Source: Anaeroglomus sp964630775
GTDB taxonomy: Bacteria > Planctomycetota > Phycisphaerae > Sedimentisphaerales > Anaerohalosphaeraceae
Reading direction: 5' to 3'
NCBI GenBank assembly: GCA_964630775.1
Contig: CAZVYY010000002.1
Span: 124,001 to 188,000, forward strand
Length of the DNA: 64,000 nt
The notes under the pieces are model-generated. The model saw only the letters and a list, made by a program, of their open reading frames with translations. It searched no databases and was not told the DNA's origin. Both the position numbers and the translations under genes were made by a program. Of the stretch, positions 46,764-55,185 are shown piece after piece. How positions within the stretch are numbered: position 1 is the stretch's first letter; each line of letters opens with the position of its first letter.

Positions 46764-46884
46764 TGAAACGAACCATGAACAACAGGACGCGATACAATAC
46801 GCCTCGATTCGGATGTCGGGTCGGGTGAATGATATGAACAATTAAAGGATCAGTGACAAAGAACGACACAGAAAGGAGATACCC

Positions 46885-47751
46885 ATGGTATCAAAACGAG
46901 GTTTTACATTAATTGAGCTGCTGGTTGTGATTGCAATTATTGCGCTGCTGATGGCGATTATTGTACCGGCCCTGAAAAATGCCAAGGAATTGGCCTCCGG
47001 TTCGGTTTGCCTTGGCAATCAGAAAAACCTGGCCCTTGCATGGACGAACTATTCGGGTGATTATGACTCCTATCTTGTCGGGGGGTCCAATTACTATTCG
47101 GGAACCCGTGCGACACCGTATCGCTGGGTCGAATATCCGCTTATGAGTGACAAACATAATCCCGAACAGACAGCTCCTGCCACGGAGGCTCAGTATTCAC
47201 TTGAAACACGAAAGAACGGCATTCGTGCAGGAAGACTGTTTCCTTACACGGAGGACGAAGAATTATATCATTGTCCCGGTGATAAAAATTACACAAAGCC
47301 GGAGCCTGCCGCAGTGTACCGCAGTTATGCAATTACCGGACTGATGAATGGCGAGGACTTTATCAGCCGTTCAGGTGGAATTCGCACGCCGATTAACCAA
47401 TATCGAACGGCTTCCGTTCTTGGGAACAAAACGCTCTATGTTGCCGTCAAAATGTCGGATATTGTATCGCCGGGCAATAAACATGTCTTTATCGAGGAAG
47501 ATGTTTCCGCCAAGGGACAAAATGTCAATGCCGGCGGATTTGTTCTCCTGAATCCGTGGTGGTGGGACTGGCCGGCTTATTATCATAATGACAGCAGTAC
47601 CATTGGTTTTGCCGATGGTCATGCCGAACGCCATCGCTGGCAGAATATTAATACCCTGAAGCTGATGCGAGGTGAAATCACCTCCGATCCGGACGCTGCC
47701 AATAACCAGGATTTGAAATGGCTGATTTCCGGTTATCTCCCCATGCGATAA
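46885..47751 (+). CDS. Pseudopilin-like secreted protein 3
   Basis: 288 residues starting MVSKRGFTLIELLVVIAIIA, with the prepilin peptidase signal after RG. The body includes LGNQKNLALAWTNYSGDYD, YHCPGDKNY and, near the C-terminus, SSTIGFADGHAERHRWQN with the DGH motif. It is clearly homologous to the gene at 29745. It lies 121 bp downstream of the sigma2-FecR cassette, with AAGGAGA before the ATG, and is a candidate target of that sigma factor. Confidence 0.88.
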   Translation: MVSKRGFTLIELLVVIAIIALLMAIIVPALKNAKELASGSVCLGNQKNLALAWTNYSGDYDSYLVGGSNYYSGTRATPYRWVEYPLMSDKHNPEQTAPATEAQYSLETRKNGIRAGRLFPYTEDEELYHCPGDKNYTKPEPAAVYRSYAITGLMNGEDFISRSGGIRTPINQYRTASVLGNKTLYVAVKMSDIVSPGNKHVFIEEDVSAKGQNVNAGGFVLLNPWWWDWPAYYHNDSSTIGFADGHAERHRWQNINTLKLMRGEITSDPDAANNQDLKWLISGYLPMR

Positions 47752-47882
47752 TAAGCGTGCGTTAAAAAGACCATTCAGAATATGTCTCTGCGTCAACGTC
47801 GTTTACAGACAAAGATAAGAATATAAATGGAGGCAATGTGTTATAAATGACCGATTAGAGAAAACGGATCGTCGCGGCCCAA

Positions 47883-49055
47883 TCATACCCGTGGGGTGTA
47901 TTTGCCGAAATGTTTCCGAAATTCCCGCAGGCTCATGCCCTTTTCTTTGTAAAAATATCGGGCAATGTGCTCGATGCCGGTGAATTCCATATCCATCGTA
48001 ATCTGCTGGATCGAAAGGTCGGTTTCAGCAAGCAGGGTGCAAATATGTCCAATGCGTACCTTCCGGATTTCTTTGTGCACGGAATGTCCCCGTGCGGCCA
48101 TGAATTTCGTGTAAAGATTTCGGCTGGATACTGCGACTTCGCTGGACACGTCCTCTACGGAGATGGATTCTTTGAAATGGCTGCGTATAAACACCATCGC
48201 CCTGGCCACATCCGGGTCTTCAACGGCCAGGGTATCGGTCGATTGACGTGATACAACATGCGAAGGGGCGTGAGGGATGATTTGCCCCTTCATTTTCTCG
48301 CCCTGCATCAGGCGGTCCAGCAACTGGGCTGCCTCGTACCCGGCCTTTTCCGAGTGCAGGGCCACACTGGACAGCGGCGGATCGGTCAATTCGCAGATTA
48401 ACGGGTCGTCATCCACACCCACCACGGCAATCTGCTCGGGCACCGGAATTTGTGCCGATTTGCAGGCTTCAAGAATCGAACGCCCCATATCATCATTGCA
48501 GGCCATAATGCCTGCGGGTTTGGGCAGGGATATCAGCCAGTCGCTTAACCGCTTCCGCTGTTTTTCCGAGGGGCTGCTGATTTGCTTGACGGAACTCAAG
48601 AAATGATCTGCCTGAAACCCTGCTTTTTGAATTCGTTCCGTAAAGCTGCTGTGACGGTGGAGCGACCAGGCAAGCATTTCAAAGCCGCAGTAAGCAAAGT
48701 GTTTAAATCCGCGTTCCAGCAGATGCTCGGCGGCGAGGACGCCGATTTGATCCGCATTGGTCAGAATCGTCGGGATTTTCGGATGGACCAGAGTCGGGGA
48801 GGTAATGATGGGGATTTTCAGGGACAGAAAATCTTCAATCCGCCCCGGTTCCCGCACAATGATGCCGTCGGCGTTGATTTTTCTCAATTCGGATAGGCGT
48901 ATTTGGGATTGCCCCTGTCTGCCGTAAAAAGGAGCTTCCCGGTAAAAGCTCCAGGGACCGTGATGCCGGGAGTATTGTGCAATGCCTCGGATCAGCCCGC
49001 GGCCATAGGCATGGGTTGTTTCAATCAGCAAAATGACTTTGGGTGTTCTCTTCAT
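47883..49055 (-). CDS. XylR-like transcriptional regulator (LacI-type sensor with AraC DNA-binding domain)
   Basis: 390 residues. The N-terminal part is a periplasmic-binding-protein-like sensor (about 5-275: VILLIETTHAYGRGLIRGIA, GIMACNDDMGRSILEAC, VAVVGVDDDP-like AVVGVDDDPLICELTDPP). The C-terminus has AraC-type double HTH motifs (about 285-385: ISVEDVSSEVAVSSRNLYTKF and IQQITMDMEFTGIEHIARYF). This is the layout of XylR of E. coli. Since it is divergent from a rhamnose operon, the ligand is probably rhamnose or a rhamnoside. Start at 49055 with GGCGGA upstream; the frame opens 21 codons earlier. Confidence 0.93.
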   Translation of the reverse strand: MKRTPKVILLIETTHAYGRGLIRGIAQYSRHHGPWSFYREAPFYGRQGQSQIRLSELRKINADGIIVREPGRIEDFLSLKIPIITSPTLVHPKIPTILTNADQIGVLAAEHLLERGFKHFAYCGFEMLAWSLHRHSSFTERIQKAGFQADHFLSSVKQISSPSEKQRKRLSDWLISLPKPAGIMACNDDMGRSILEACKSAQIPVPEQIAVVGVDDDPLICELTDPPLSSVALHSEKAGYEAAQLLDRLMQGEKMKGQIIPHAPSHVVSRQSTDTLAVEDPDVARAMVFIRSHFKESISVEDVSSEVAVSSRNLYTKFMAARGHSVHKEIRKVRIGHICTLLAETDLSIQQITMDMEFTGIEHIARYFYKEKGMSLREFRKHFGKYTPRV

Positions 49056-49124
49056 AAATCCGCCATAATCAGGTTCTTCAGACGGCTGCATTCTAAAACA
49101 AGAGCCGCCGGCCGGCAATGAAGA

Positions 49125-49159
49125 TTTCTTAAAATGGTGAAATATTTTCTTAATATGGT
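49125..49159 (+). promoter_or_regulatory. Direct-repeat operator for the XylR-like regulator
   Basis: TTTCTTAAAATGGT (49125-49138) and TTTCTTAATATGGT (49146-49159) match at 13 of 14 positions with a 21-bp period. The second copy ends one base before the -35 of the UroD3 operon. Confidence 0.72.
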
Positions 49160-49188
49160 TTTTCTATATAAGTCGCCTGTGTTATGCT
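49160..49188 (+). promoter_or_regulatory. Activator-dependent promoter of the UroD3-RhaM-GH106 operon
   Basis: -35 TTTTCT, a 17-bp spacer and -10 TATGCT. The -35 is identical to, and the spacing equal to, the promoter at 26521-26549. Confidence 0.6.
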
Positions 49189-49241
49189 TTAATCCGTTAA
49201 ATACAGTATTATCCTGAAATGAAATCCAAAAGGACCGTATT

Positions 49242-50339
49242 GTGAAATCCAAAGAAAGAGTTCAACTGGCGCTGTCCCGAAAAGGTCTCCCCGACCGCAT
49301 TCCCATTCAGTTTGATTTATGCAAATCCCTGATTGAGTATTATTCAAAGCAATTTCAGATTAATCGCGGTTACAGTTGGTCCTATTACGAAGATTTATCC
49401 TATCGTATATCTGCCAATGCAATTCGAACCCGTCTGGGCAGCGATTGCGTGGTGGTTGGCGGTACGATGGCTGCGGATTTTGTACCTGTCCCCGTGCAGG
49501 ATGATATCACAATCAACGAGTTCTGCATGAAAATGAAGCCGACACAGCTCTATGTCGAAGTGGTGGAGCCTCCATTAAAAACAGCAGCCTCGATTCGGGA
49601 CATCGAAACCTATCGATTTCCGGACCCCAATGCTCCGGGCCGGTTTGACAAAGCGATTCAGGACATTCAGCGATATGGTAATGATTATTTTGTGATCGGC
49701 GACTGTGAGCTGAGTCTGTTTGAGCTGGCCTGGCAGTTGACCGGCCTGGAAACGCATCTGATGGCCATGGCGATGCAGGAAGATTGGCTGACGGCCCTGT
49801 ATGATAAAGTCGAGTATTGGACTACGCAGATTGCTTTGAATCTGACTCGGTTGGGGGTGGACGCCCTGTGGTTCGGAGAGGATTTGGGGTCGCAGACCTC
49901 CACATTGATTTCCCCTGAGATGTGGCGTAAAACATTTAAACATCGCTATATAAGGATGTTTGAACAGGTTAAAAAAGTCAATCCCAATGTGATTTTTATT
50001 ATGCATTCAGACGGAGCGGTGGCGCCGCTTCTGGATGATTTTGTCGAAATGGGCATTCAGGTCTATAATCCGGTTCAGCCGAATGTCCCCGGCTCGGATC
50101 CAAAAGAATTAAAATCCAGATATGGAGATTCTATTTCCTTTTTCGGCGGGATCGATCAGCAGGGGCTTCTGCCGGCAGGGGATGTTAATGCGATTCGACA
50201 GGAGATTCGGTACCGCTGTGAAGTGCTGGGTGCCAATGGAGGATATCTGCTGGCCCCGGCCCATATCCTGCAGGCGGATGTCACGCCGGAAACGATTCAA
50301 GTGATGATTGATGCCGCTCGTGAATTTGGGCAATATTAA
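49242..50339 (+). CDS. UroD-superfamily protein 3
   Basis: 365 residues, GTG start with AAGGA upstream. URO-D-like layout: KSKERVQLALSRKGLPDRIP at the start, LWFGEDLGSQTSTLISPEMW in the barrel, IMHSDGAVAPLLDDFVEMGI and VYNPVQPNVPGSDPKELK late. At the metal site it has His255-Ser-Asp257 in place of His-x-Cys, and the distal motif is LLAPAHILQADV. It is first in an operon with rhamnose mutarotase and a GH106 rhamnosidase. A role in rhamnoside metabolism or modification is inferred from context only. An 8-codon upstream frame (49219-49245) overlaps the start codon. Confidence 0.83.
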   Translation: MKSKERVQLALSRKGLPDRIPIQFDLCKSLIEYYSKQFQINRGYSWSYYEDLSYRISANAIRTRLGSDCVVVGGTMAADFVPVPVQDDITINEFCMKMKPTQLYVEVVEPPLKTAASIRDIETYRFPDPNAPGRFDKAIQDIQRYGNDYFVIGDCELSLFELAWQLTGLETHLMAMAMQEDWLTALYDKVEYWTTQIALNLTRLGVDALWFGEDLGSQTSTLISPEMWRKTFKHRYIRMFEQVKKVNPNVIFIMHSDGAVAPLLDDFVEMGIQVYNPVQPNVPGSDPKELKSRYGDSISFFGGIDQQGLLPAGDVNAIRQEIRYRCEVLGANGGYLLAPAHILQADVTPETIQVMIDAAREFGQY

Positions 50340-50389
50340 CAATACGACAAAACGACAGACTATCGTGTACTTTTTTAGTGAGGCAAACA

Positions 50390-50761
50390 ATGAAAAAAGA
50401 GACTGTGGATAAAGATTCAAAGCATGGGGGAAATCAGGAGAACCTGCTGTGCCGCAATGCGTTTAAAATGAAGCTCAAACCCGGTTTTGCGGCCGAGTAC
50501 AAACGCCGGCACGATGCAATCTGGCCGGAGCTGAGCCAGGTGTTGAAAAAGGCTGGCGTCTCGGATTACAGCATTTATCTGGATGAAGAGACGAACACCC
50601 TGTTTGCTTTTCAGAAACTGGCCCCCGGCCATACGGCCCATGATTTGCCCAAAGACCCGGTTGTCCGGAAATGGTGGGATTATATGTCCGATATTATGGA
50701 ATACAACCCGGACCATACGCCGGTGGCGATTTCTCTGCATGAAATGTTTCACATGGATTAG
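50390..50761 (+). CDS. rhaM: L-rhamnose mutarotase
   Basis: 123 residues. The RhaM core has AFKMKLKPGFAAEYKRRHDA, IWPELSQVLKKAGVSDYSIY and KWWDYMSDIMEYNPDHTPVA. His41 corresponds to the catalytic histidine of the family, and the paired tryptophans of the sugar pocket are present. The enzyme interconverts alpha and beta anomers of L-rhamnose in the cytoplasm so that the isomerase can use it. It carries an extra charged N-terminal segment of about 20 residues compared with the usual 104-residue protein. Isomerase, kinase and aldolase genes are not in this window. It lies 38 bp before GH106. Confidence 0.95.
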   Translation: MKKETVDKDSKHGGNQENLLCRNAFKMKLKPGFAAEYKRRHDAIWPELSQVLKKAGVSDYSIYLDEETNTLFAFQKLAPGHTAHDLPKDPVVRKWWDYMSDIMEYNPDHTPVAISLHEMFHMD

Positions 50762-50799
50762 ACAGAATCTGACGAAAACAAAGATTAAGGTATAAAACG

Positions 50800-53700
50800 A
50801 TGAAGCGAATGATAATGTCTGGTTGGTTAGCGGGTCTGCTTTTATCAGCCTCTTTACCTGCGGCGGAAACGAATCCCGCCGGGAATCCTCCCAACTGGGG
50901 ACAGCGTAAATCGGTCTCGTGGGAGGTTTTGACGCAGGATTTCAAGAATCCTGATATGATTTATGCGCCGTTTATCTTCTGGTTCTGGGATGAACCGCTC
51001 AATGCCGACAAAATGGCCGAGATGTCGCGGGTCATGTGTTCCGAGGGATTCAGTCCCGGCTATGCCCATGCCCGCAATTCGATGGTCGGGACACCCGATC
51101 TGCCGGATGAAGAATGGCTGGGCAATAAATGGTTTGATGCCTTTGGCAGTGCACTGAAAGAGGCGGAAAAACATAATAACTATTTGGGTTATTGTGATGA
51201 ATACTGGTGGCCCAGCTTTCAGGCCCATGGGCGCGTGCTCAAACAGTATCCGGAACTGAAAGCCGAATCCCTGAACTGGCAGATTATCAAGGCCGCAGGG
51301 GGGGCGGAAGTCCAGGTGCCGGCCTCATTCTTTGCCGTTGCCGCACAGGTGGACAGCCCCGATGGAAAAAAGCTGCCGCGCGAGCCGCTGTATGGTACCT
51401 GGATTTGGCATCCGGATGCCCAGCCCGATGCGCATACCTGCTGGTTCCGCAGGGTGTTTGACATACCCCAGGGCAAGACGGTTACTGCCGCAAAAATGAT
51501 CATGACCGCTGATAACGCTTTTATCCTGTATGTCAATGGGCAGCGAATTGGCGAAAGCACTGTCTGGATGAACGCCTCATCCTTTGATCTGAGCAGGGTG
51601 CTCACGGCAGGCAAAAATGTCCTCGCTGTCGAGGCTAAAAATGTTGATGGGCCGTTTGGACTGATTGCGGGGATGGCTGCGGAATTGGACGACGGAACGG
51701 CTCTGGAGATTCGTTCCGACAAGACCTGGCTTGCTTCGCTTTCCCCATCTGAGGGTTTTGAGCGTCCCGGGTATGATGCATCCGCATGGGCATCTGTCAA
51801 AGAGATTGCCGCTGCCGGTGCCGGCCCGTGGAATTCCATCGGCAACTTTGAGCAGCCCGCGACGATTCTGAGTAAGACCGTCCAGATTATTGGTTCGGGG
51901 CAGGCTTTTACATGGAAGGCACCTCGGGATGGGACGTGGCAAATCTATGTCTTCAACACATATCACGCCCCCGGCATGGATGGCGGGGCTGTCAATACGA
52001 TTGATGACCGCCTTGGCAATGCCTTTATCGAGATTGCCCTGGAACCCTATGCCCGGCGTTTGGGCGACAAACTCGGCAAATCCATCCCCGGCGACTTTAT
52101 CGACAATGAAGGCGATTACGGCAGGGGGCTGGCCTGGTCCGATGCACTGGACAGGCAATTCAGGCAGCGGTACGGACAAGACATCCGTCTGGCCATGCCG
52201 CTGATGGTGAATCAGGACGCCGAAGGGCTTTACGCACGGGTGCGCTGGCAATGGTTTGATCTTGTGTCGGACCTGTATGCCGACAATTTCCGTGCCATCA
52301 CGGATTGGCACGAAAAGCGCGGCATGTACACCACGGCCCACGTCTGGGAAGAAGGCCTGCCTCCGCAAATCAACGCCGTCGGCGACCACATGAAAATCCT
52401 GCGGGCCTTGACCATGCCAGGCCAGGACTGTCTGGGAAGAAAACCGCTTCGCGTGCATGATTTCAAGGAAATCGAGTCGGTCGCGGAATTCGGCAATGTG
52501 CGTGCGGCTACCGAACTGATGGGTGCCGGTGCCTTCGAGGGCAAACCCTGGGGAACGTTTAATCCGGTTTTCCTGAAGCAGGCGGTCAACTCCATTACCG
52601 CCTGGGGTATGAGTCACGTGATCCCTCACGGCGTATTCACAACCCGCAAACTGACCAGCAACCCCTGGCCGCCGGACTGGTATTCGGACAATCCGATGTA
52701 TCCTTATCTGGACCGCTGGACGGATTTTACCCGGCGCGCCAGCTACATCAACTCCATGGGATGTGCCGTCCCCGATGTACTCCTGTATAATCCCATGGAA
52801 TCGGCGTGGATTAACGCTGATGCCGCAGTGCTGGATGCAGAAATGTGGTCCATGCCGGAAAATAATCCGGGCGGCAAACGAATCAATGCAATGGATAAGG
52901 CCTATTCAGCGGCCATCGATGAACTGACTGAGGCTCGCATCGAATTTCTGATTGGCGACCGGTATTATCTCAATCAGATGGAGGTGAAAAACGGCCTGCT
53001 GGTTCGGGGTGAGTTTGCATTCCGGACGCTGGTTCTTCCGCCGCTGGATATCCTGACGCTGGAGGCCGCACGGAAGATGGTTGATTTTGCGAAGGCCGGC
53101 GGCCGGGTTTATGCACTGGGTGAACTGCCTGCCGCATCGGCAGAAAACGGCATGAACGATCCGGCTATGAAGCAATTGATGGATACCTTGAAAACACTGC
53201 CGGTCTTCTCGACCTGTCCGGATGGCCTGAAGTCCGCAATCACCAAGGAAGCAGCAGGACTGGAAAGTCCGGTCAAATTTACGTCCGGCCGGTTTACGAT
53301 GCTTCAGCACAGACGGCGCATTAACGGCAGGGACTTTTTCTGGCTGGCCAATAATACCGAACAGCAGCAAAATTGCCAGGTCCTGATTCACGGCGTCAAA
53401 GGCGCCGCTTCGATATGGGATTGCGAAAACGGGCAAGTCCGGCCGGTTACTTCAAGAGACGCTGCCGACGGAAGCAGGCTGACACTCCGTTTCAAGCCGC
53501 TGGAAGCCTACTGGCTGGTATTGGACCCTGCGCGGCCTGCCAAAGAAGTCCCGGCAGAACCTGACATGAAGCCTGTTTTCACCGTTGCCGGCCCGTGGAA
53601 AGTCGTCTTTGATGCCAAAGTCCAGCCGACCATGGAGTTTCCCTCGACACCGCCTGTCGAATTTGTAAAGGGTGTCGAAAAGCCCCTCGAAGACTGGAAA

Positions 53701-54000
53701 GCCTGGGTCACAGAAAAATTCAGCGGTCTGATGGATTACTCCAAAACCATCCATGTGGATAACGTGGACAAGCCGATGTACCTGGATTTGGGCAAGGTCT
53801 GTCACGCAGCCGAAGTCTGGGTCAACGGCAAGCCGGTTGGAATCAGGCTCTGGGGGCCGTATGTCTATGACATTAGCGATACGCTCCGCCCTGGAACCAA
53901 CGAAATCCGCGTTCGCGTCGCCAACCTCATCAATAACAGTTATGGAGATAGTGAGGAATCAGGATTGTTCGGCCCGGTTGTTGTGAAGACGATTGATTGA
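50800..54000 (+). CDS. Alpha-L-rhamnosidase, GH106-like, secreted
   Basis: 1066 residues with a signal peptide (about 1-22). The start of the mature protein (PDMIYAPFIFWFWDEPLNADKM...GFSPGYAHARN) is typical of GH106 and related proteins. A lectin-like beta-sandwich is inserted at about 190-300 (GTWIWHPDAQ...FILYVNGQRIGES), followed by the (beta/alpha) catalytic region with FIDNEGDYGRGLAWSD and TAHVWEEG. A C-terminal galactose-binding-like domain (about 920-1066) ends with EVWVNGKPVGIRLWGPYVYD. GH106 enzymes remove rhamnose, for example from rhamnogalacturonan. Catalytic acids were not assigned with certainty. The operon ends in a terminator. Confidence 0.87.
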   Translation: MKRMIMSGWLAGLLLSASLPAAETNPAGNPPNWGQRKSVSWEVLTQDFKNPDMIYAPFIFWFWDEPLNADKMAEMSRVMCSEGFSPGYAHARNSMVGTPDLPDEEWLGNKWFDAFGSALKEAEKHNNYLGYCDEYWWPSFQAHGRVLKQYPELKAESLNWQIIKAAGGAEVQVPASFFAVAAQVDSPDGKKLPREPLYGTWIWHPDAQPDAHTCWFRRVFDIPQGKTVTAAKMIMTADNAFILYVNGQRIGESTVWMNASSFDLSRVLTAGKNVLAVEAKNVDGPFGLIAGMAAELDDGTALEIRSDKTWLASLSPSEGFERPGYDASAWASVKEIAAAGAGPWNSIGNFEQPATILSKTVQIIGSGQAFTWKAPRDGTWQIYVFNTYHAPGMDGGAVNTIDDRLGNAFIEIALEPYARRLGDKLGKSIPGDFIDNEGDYGRGLAWSDALDRQFRQRYGQDIRLAMPLMVNQDAEGLYARVRWQWFDLVSDLYADNFRAITDWHEKRGMYTTAHVWEEGLPPQINAVGDHMKILRALTMPGQDCLGRKPLRVHDFKEIESVAEFGNVRAATELMGAGAFEGKPWGTFNPVFLKQAVNSITAWGMSHVIPHGVFTTRKLTSNPWPPDWYSDNPMYPYLDRWTDFTRRASYINSMGCAVPDVLLYNPMESAWINADAAVLDAEMWSMPENNPGGKRINAMDKAYSAAIDELTEARIEFLIGDRYYLNQMEVKNGLLVRGEFAFRTLVLPPLDILTLEAARKMVDFAKAGGRVYALGELPAASAENGMNDPAMKQLMDTLKTLPVFSTCPDGLKSAITKEAAGLESPVKFTSGRFTMLQHRRRINGRDFFWLANNTEQQQNCQVLIHGVKGAASIWDCENGQVRPVTSRDAADGSRLTLRFKPLEAYWLVLDPARPAKEVPAEPDMKPVFTVAGPWKVVFDAKVQPTMEFPSTPPVEFVKGVEKPLEDWKAWVTEKFSGLMDYSKTIHVDNVDKPMYLDLGKVCHAAEVWVNGKPVGIRLWGPYVYDISDTLRPGTNEIRVRVANLINNSYGDSEESGLFGPVVVKTID

Positions 54001-54050
54001 CAGAAATCATCCAAAGGCCTATTGGCCCGTAAGCAATATGCCCCCAGAAA

Positions 54051-54080
54051 GGTGTCAGCGCAGGTGCTGACGCCTTTTTT
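54051..54080 (+). terminator. Terminator of the rhamnose operon
   Basis: Stem GGTGTCAGC / GCTGACGCC (one G-U pair) with a short loop and a T tract. It overlaps the last bases of the convergent thioredoxin-like gene. Confidence 0.85.
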
Positions 54081-54916
54081 TATTCCGCCTTTGCAACGGC
54101 GGGAATCTGACCGCCAAGCTCCTGTTGAAGCTGGGCATAGATCAATTCACACTCACGGGTCAGACGGATGCCGCCGAAGTTGTCCACGATGTCTTTGTAC
54201 CGGGCCAGTGCCGTCTTGGGATTCGTGCGGCGTATCGCCTGGGCAGCCGTGATTTTTTCTCGCAGCTTCGTGTTGACGCTGGCAAGCACTTTGCAGGCGC
54301 ACAGCTTTTCAGTGCACCCGCAGTCTTTGGCCTCGTTTTCCAATGCGGTATAGGCTTCGGCGAAATGTTTCCCCCCGCAAAGTTTGATTCGCAAATGAGA
54401 AAACCGTCCCAGGTCCACTCCCTCCAGCAGCGGTTTTGGCGCGGCGGCAACCGCCTGTTTTATTACCGCTTCACATTTCGCATCGCGGGGATTGCCGCAC
54501 CACAGGAATTTGCCTTCATGGCTGATGACAAAAGCCATCGGAATGCTTTGTACTCCCCAACTGTCGCCAATGCCGTTGTCCATCCCGACATGATAATTAA
54601 TCTCTTTTTTTGCGACAAATTCGCTGATGGTATCAACTGACCGGTCCTTGGAAAGCCCGATAAAAATAACATTGCGATCTTCATACTTTTTGGCCAGCGA
54701 CTTGAAATGGGATATCTGGGTTCTGCACGGCCAGCACCATGTTGCCCAGAACTCAACCACCTTTACGCATGAATTCAATTCGTCGCTGGCGGGCGGGTTT
54801 TGCGTAACCCATTGCACGGCCGACAGATCGACAGTTTTTGGGGAATCTCCGCCGGCAGTCACCATGCCTGATAAACAAAAAATTGCCCCCGCCAGAACAA
54901 CGTTGCCAAGTTTCAT
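54080..54916 (-). CDS. Exported thioredoxin-like (TlpA-type) protein
   Basis: 278 residues. A signal peptide (1-22) leads into a thioredoxin fold with active site WATWCWPC (Cys61, Cys64) and the cis-proline region GVQSIPMAFVI. This matches the TlpA / redoxin group acting outside the cytoplasm. The C-terminal extension (about 185-278) is helical with a cysteine cluster (CGCTEKLCACK), possibly redox-active or metal-binding. The neighbours are glycosidases, so the link is unclear; it may keep secreted enzymes reduced. Convergent with GH106; their ends almost touch. Confidence 0.85.
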   Translation of the reverse strand: MKLGNVVLAGAIFCLSGMVTAGGDSPKTVDLSAVQWVTQNPPASDELNSCVKVVEFWATWCWPCRTQISHFKSLAKKYEDRNVIFIGLSKDRSVDTISEFVAKKEINYHVGMDNGIGDSWGVQSIPMAFVISHEGKFLWCGNPRDAKCEAVIKQAVAAAPKPLLEGVDLGRFSHLRIKLCGGKHFAEAYTALENEAKDCGCTEKLCACKVLASVNTKLREKITAAQAIRRTNPKTALARYKDIVDNFGGIRLTRECELIYAQLQQELGGQIPAVAKAE

Positions 54917-55135
54917 TACAGGAATACTCCGAATTACAGTTTCCGATTAATTTACTATTTTAACAGTCTTGAAGTTGTCATCATACGGTGGTTTGTTGTA
55001 TATCGGCAGTCCACCCCAGTTGGCATAAATTAAGGGAGGCTGTCATCAATACTTTGCAGCGACGAAAGATTATCTGGTCTGTCAAAATTGAATTATTGGA
55101 GGACTACTTAAACTTTGTGCCGCTATAGACTTGTC

Positions 55136-55149
55136 TTTCAAATTATGGT
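55136..55149 (+). promoter_or_regulatory. Single XylR-like half-site before GH78
   Basis: TTTCAAATTATGGT shares TTTC and ATGGT, at the same spacing, with the repeats at 49125-49159. No second copy is found 21 bp away. It would place GH78 in the same regulon if real. Confidence 0.3.
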
Positions 55150-55185
55150 ACATTGTGAAAAACTTTTTTTCACAGGAGCCATACG

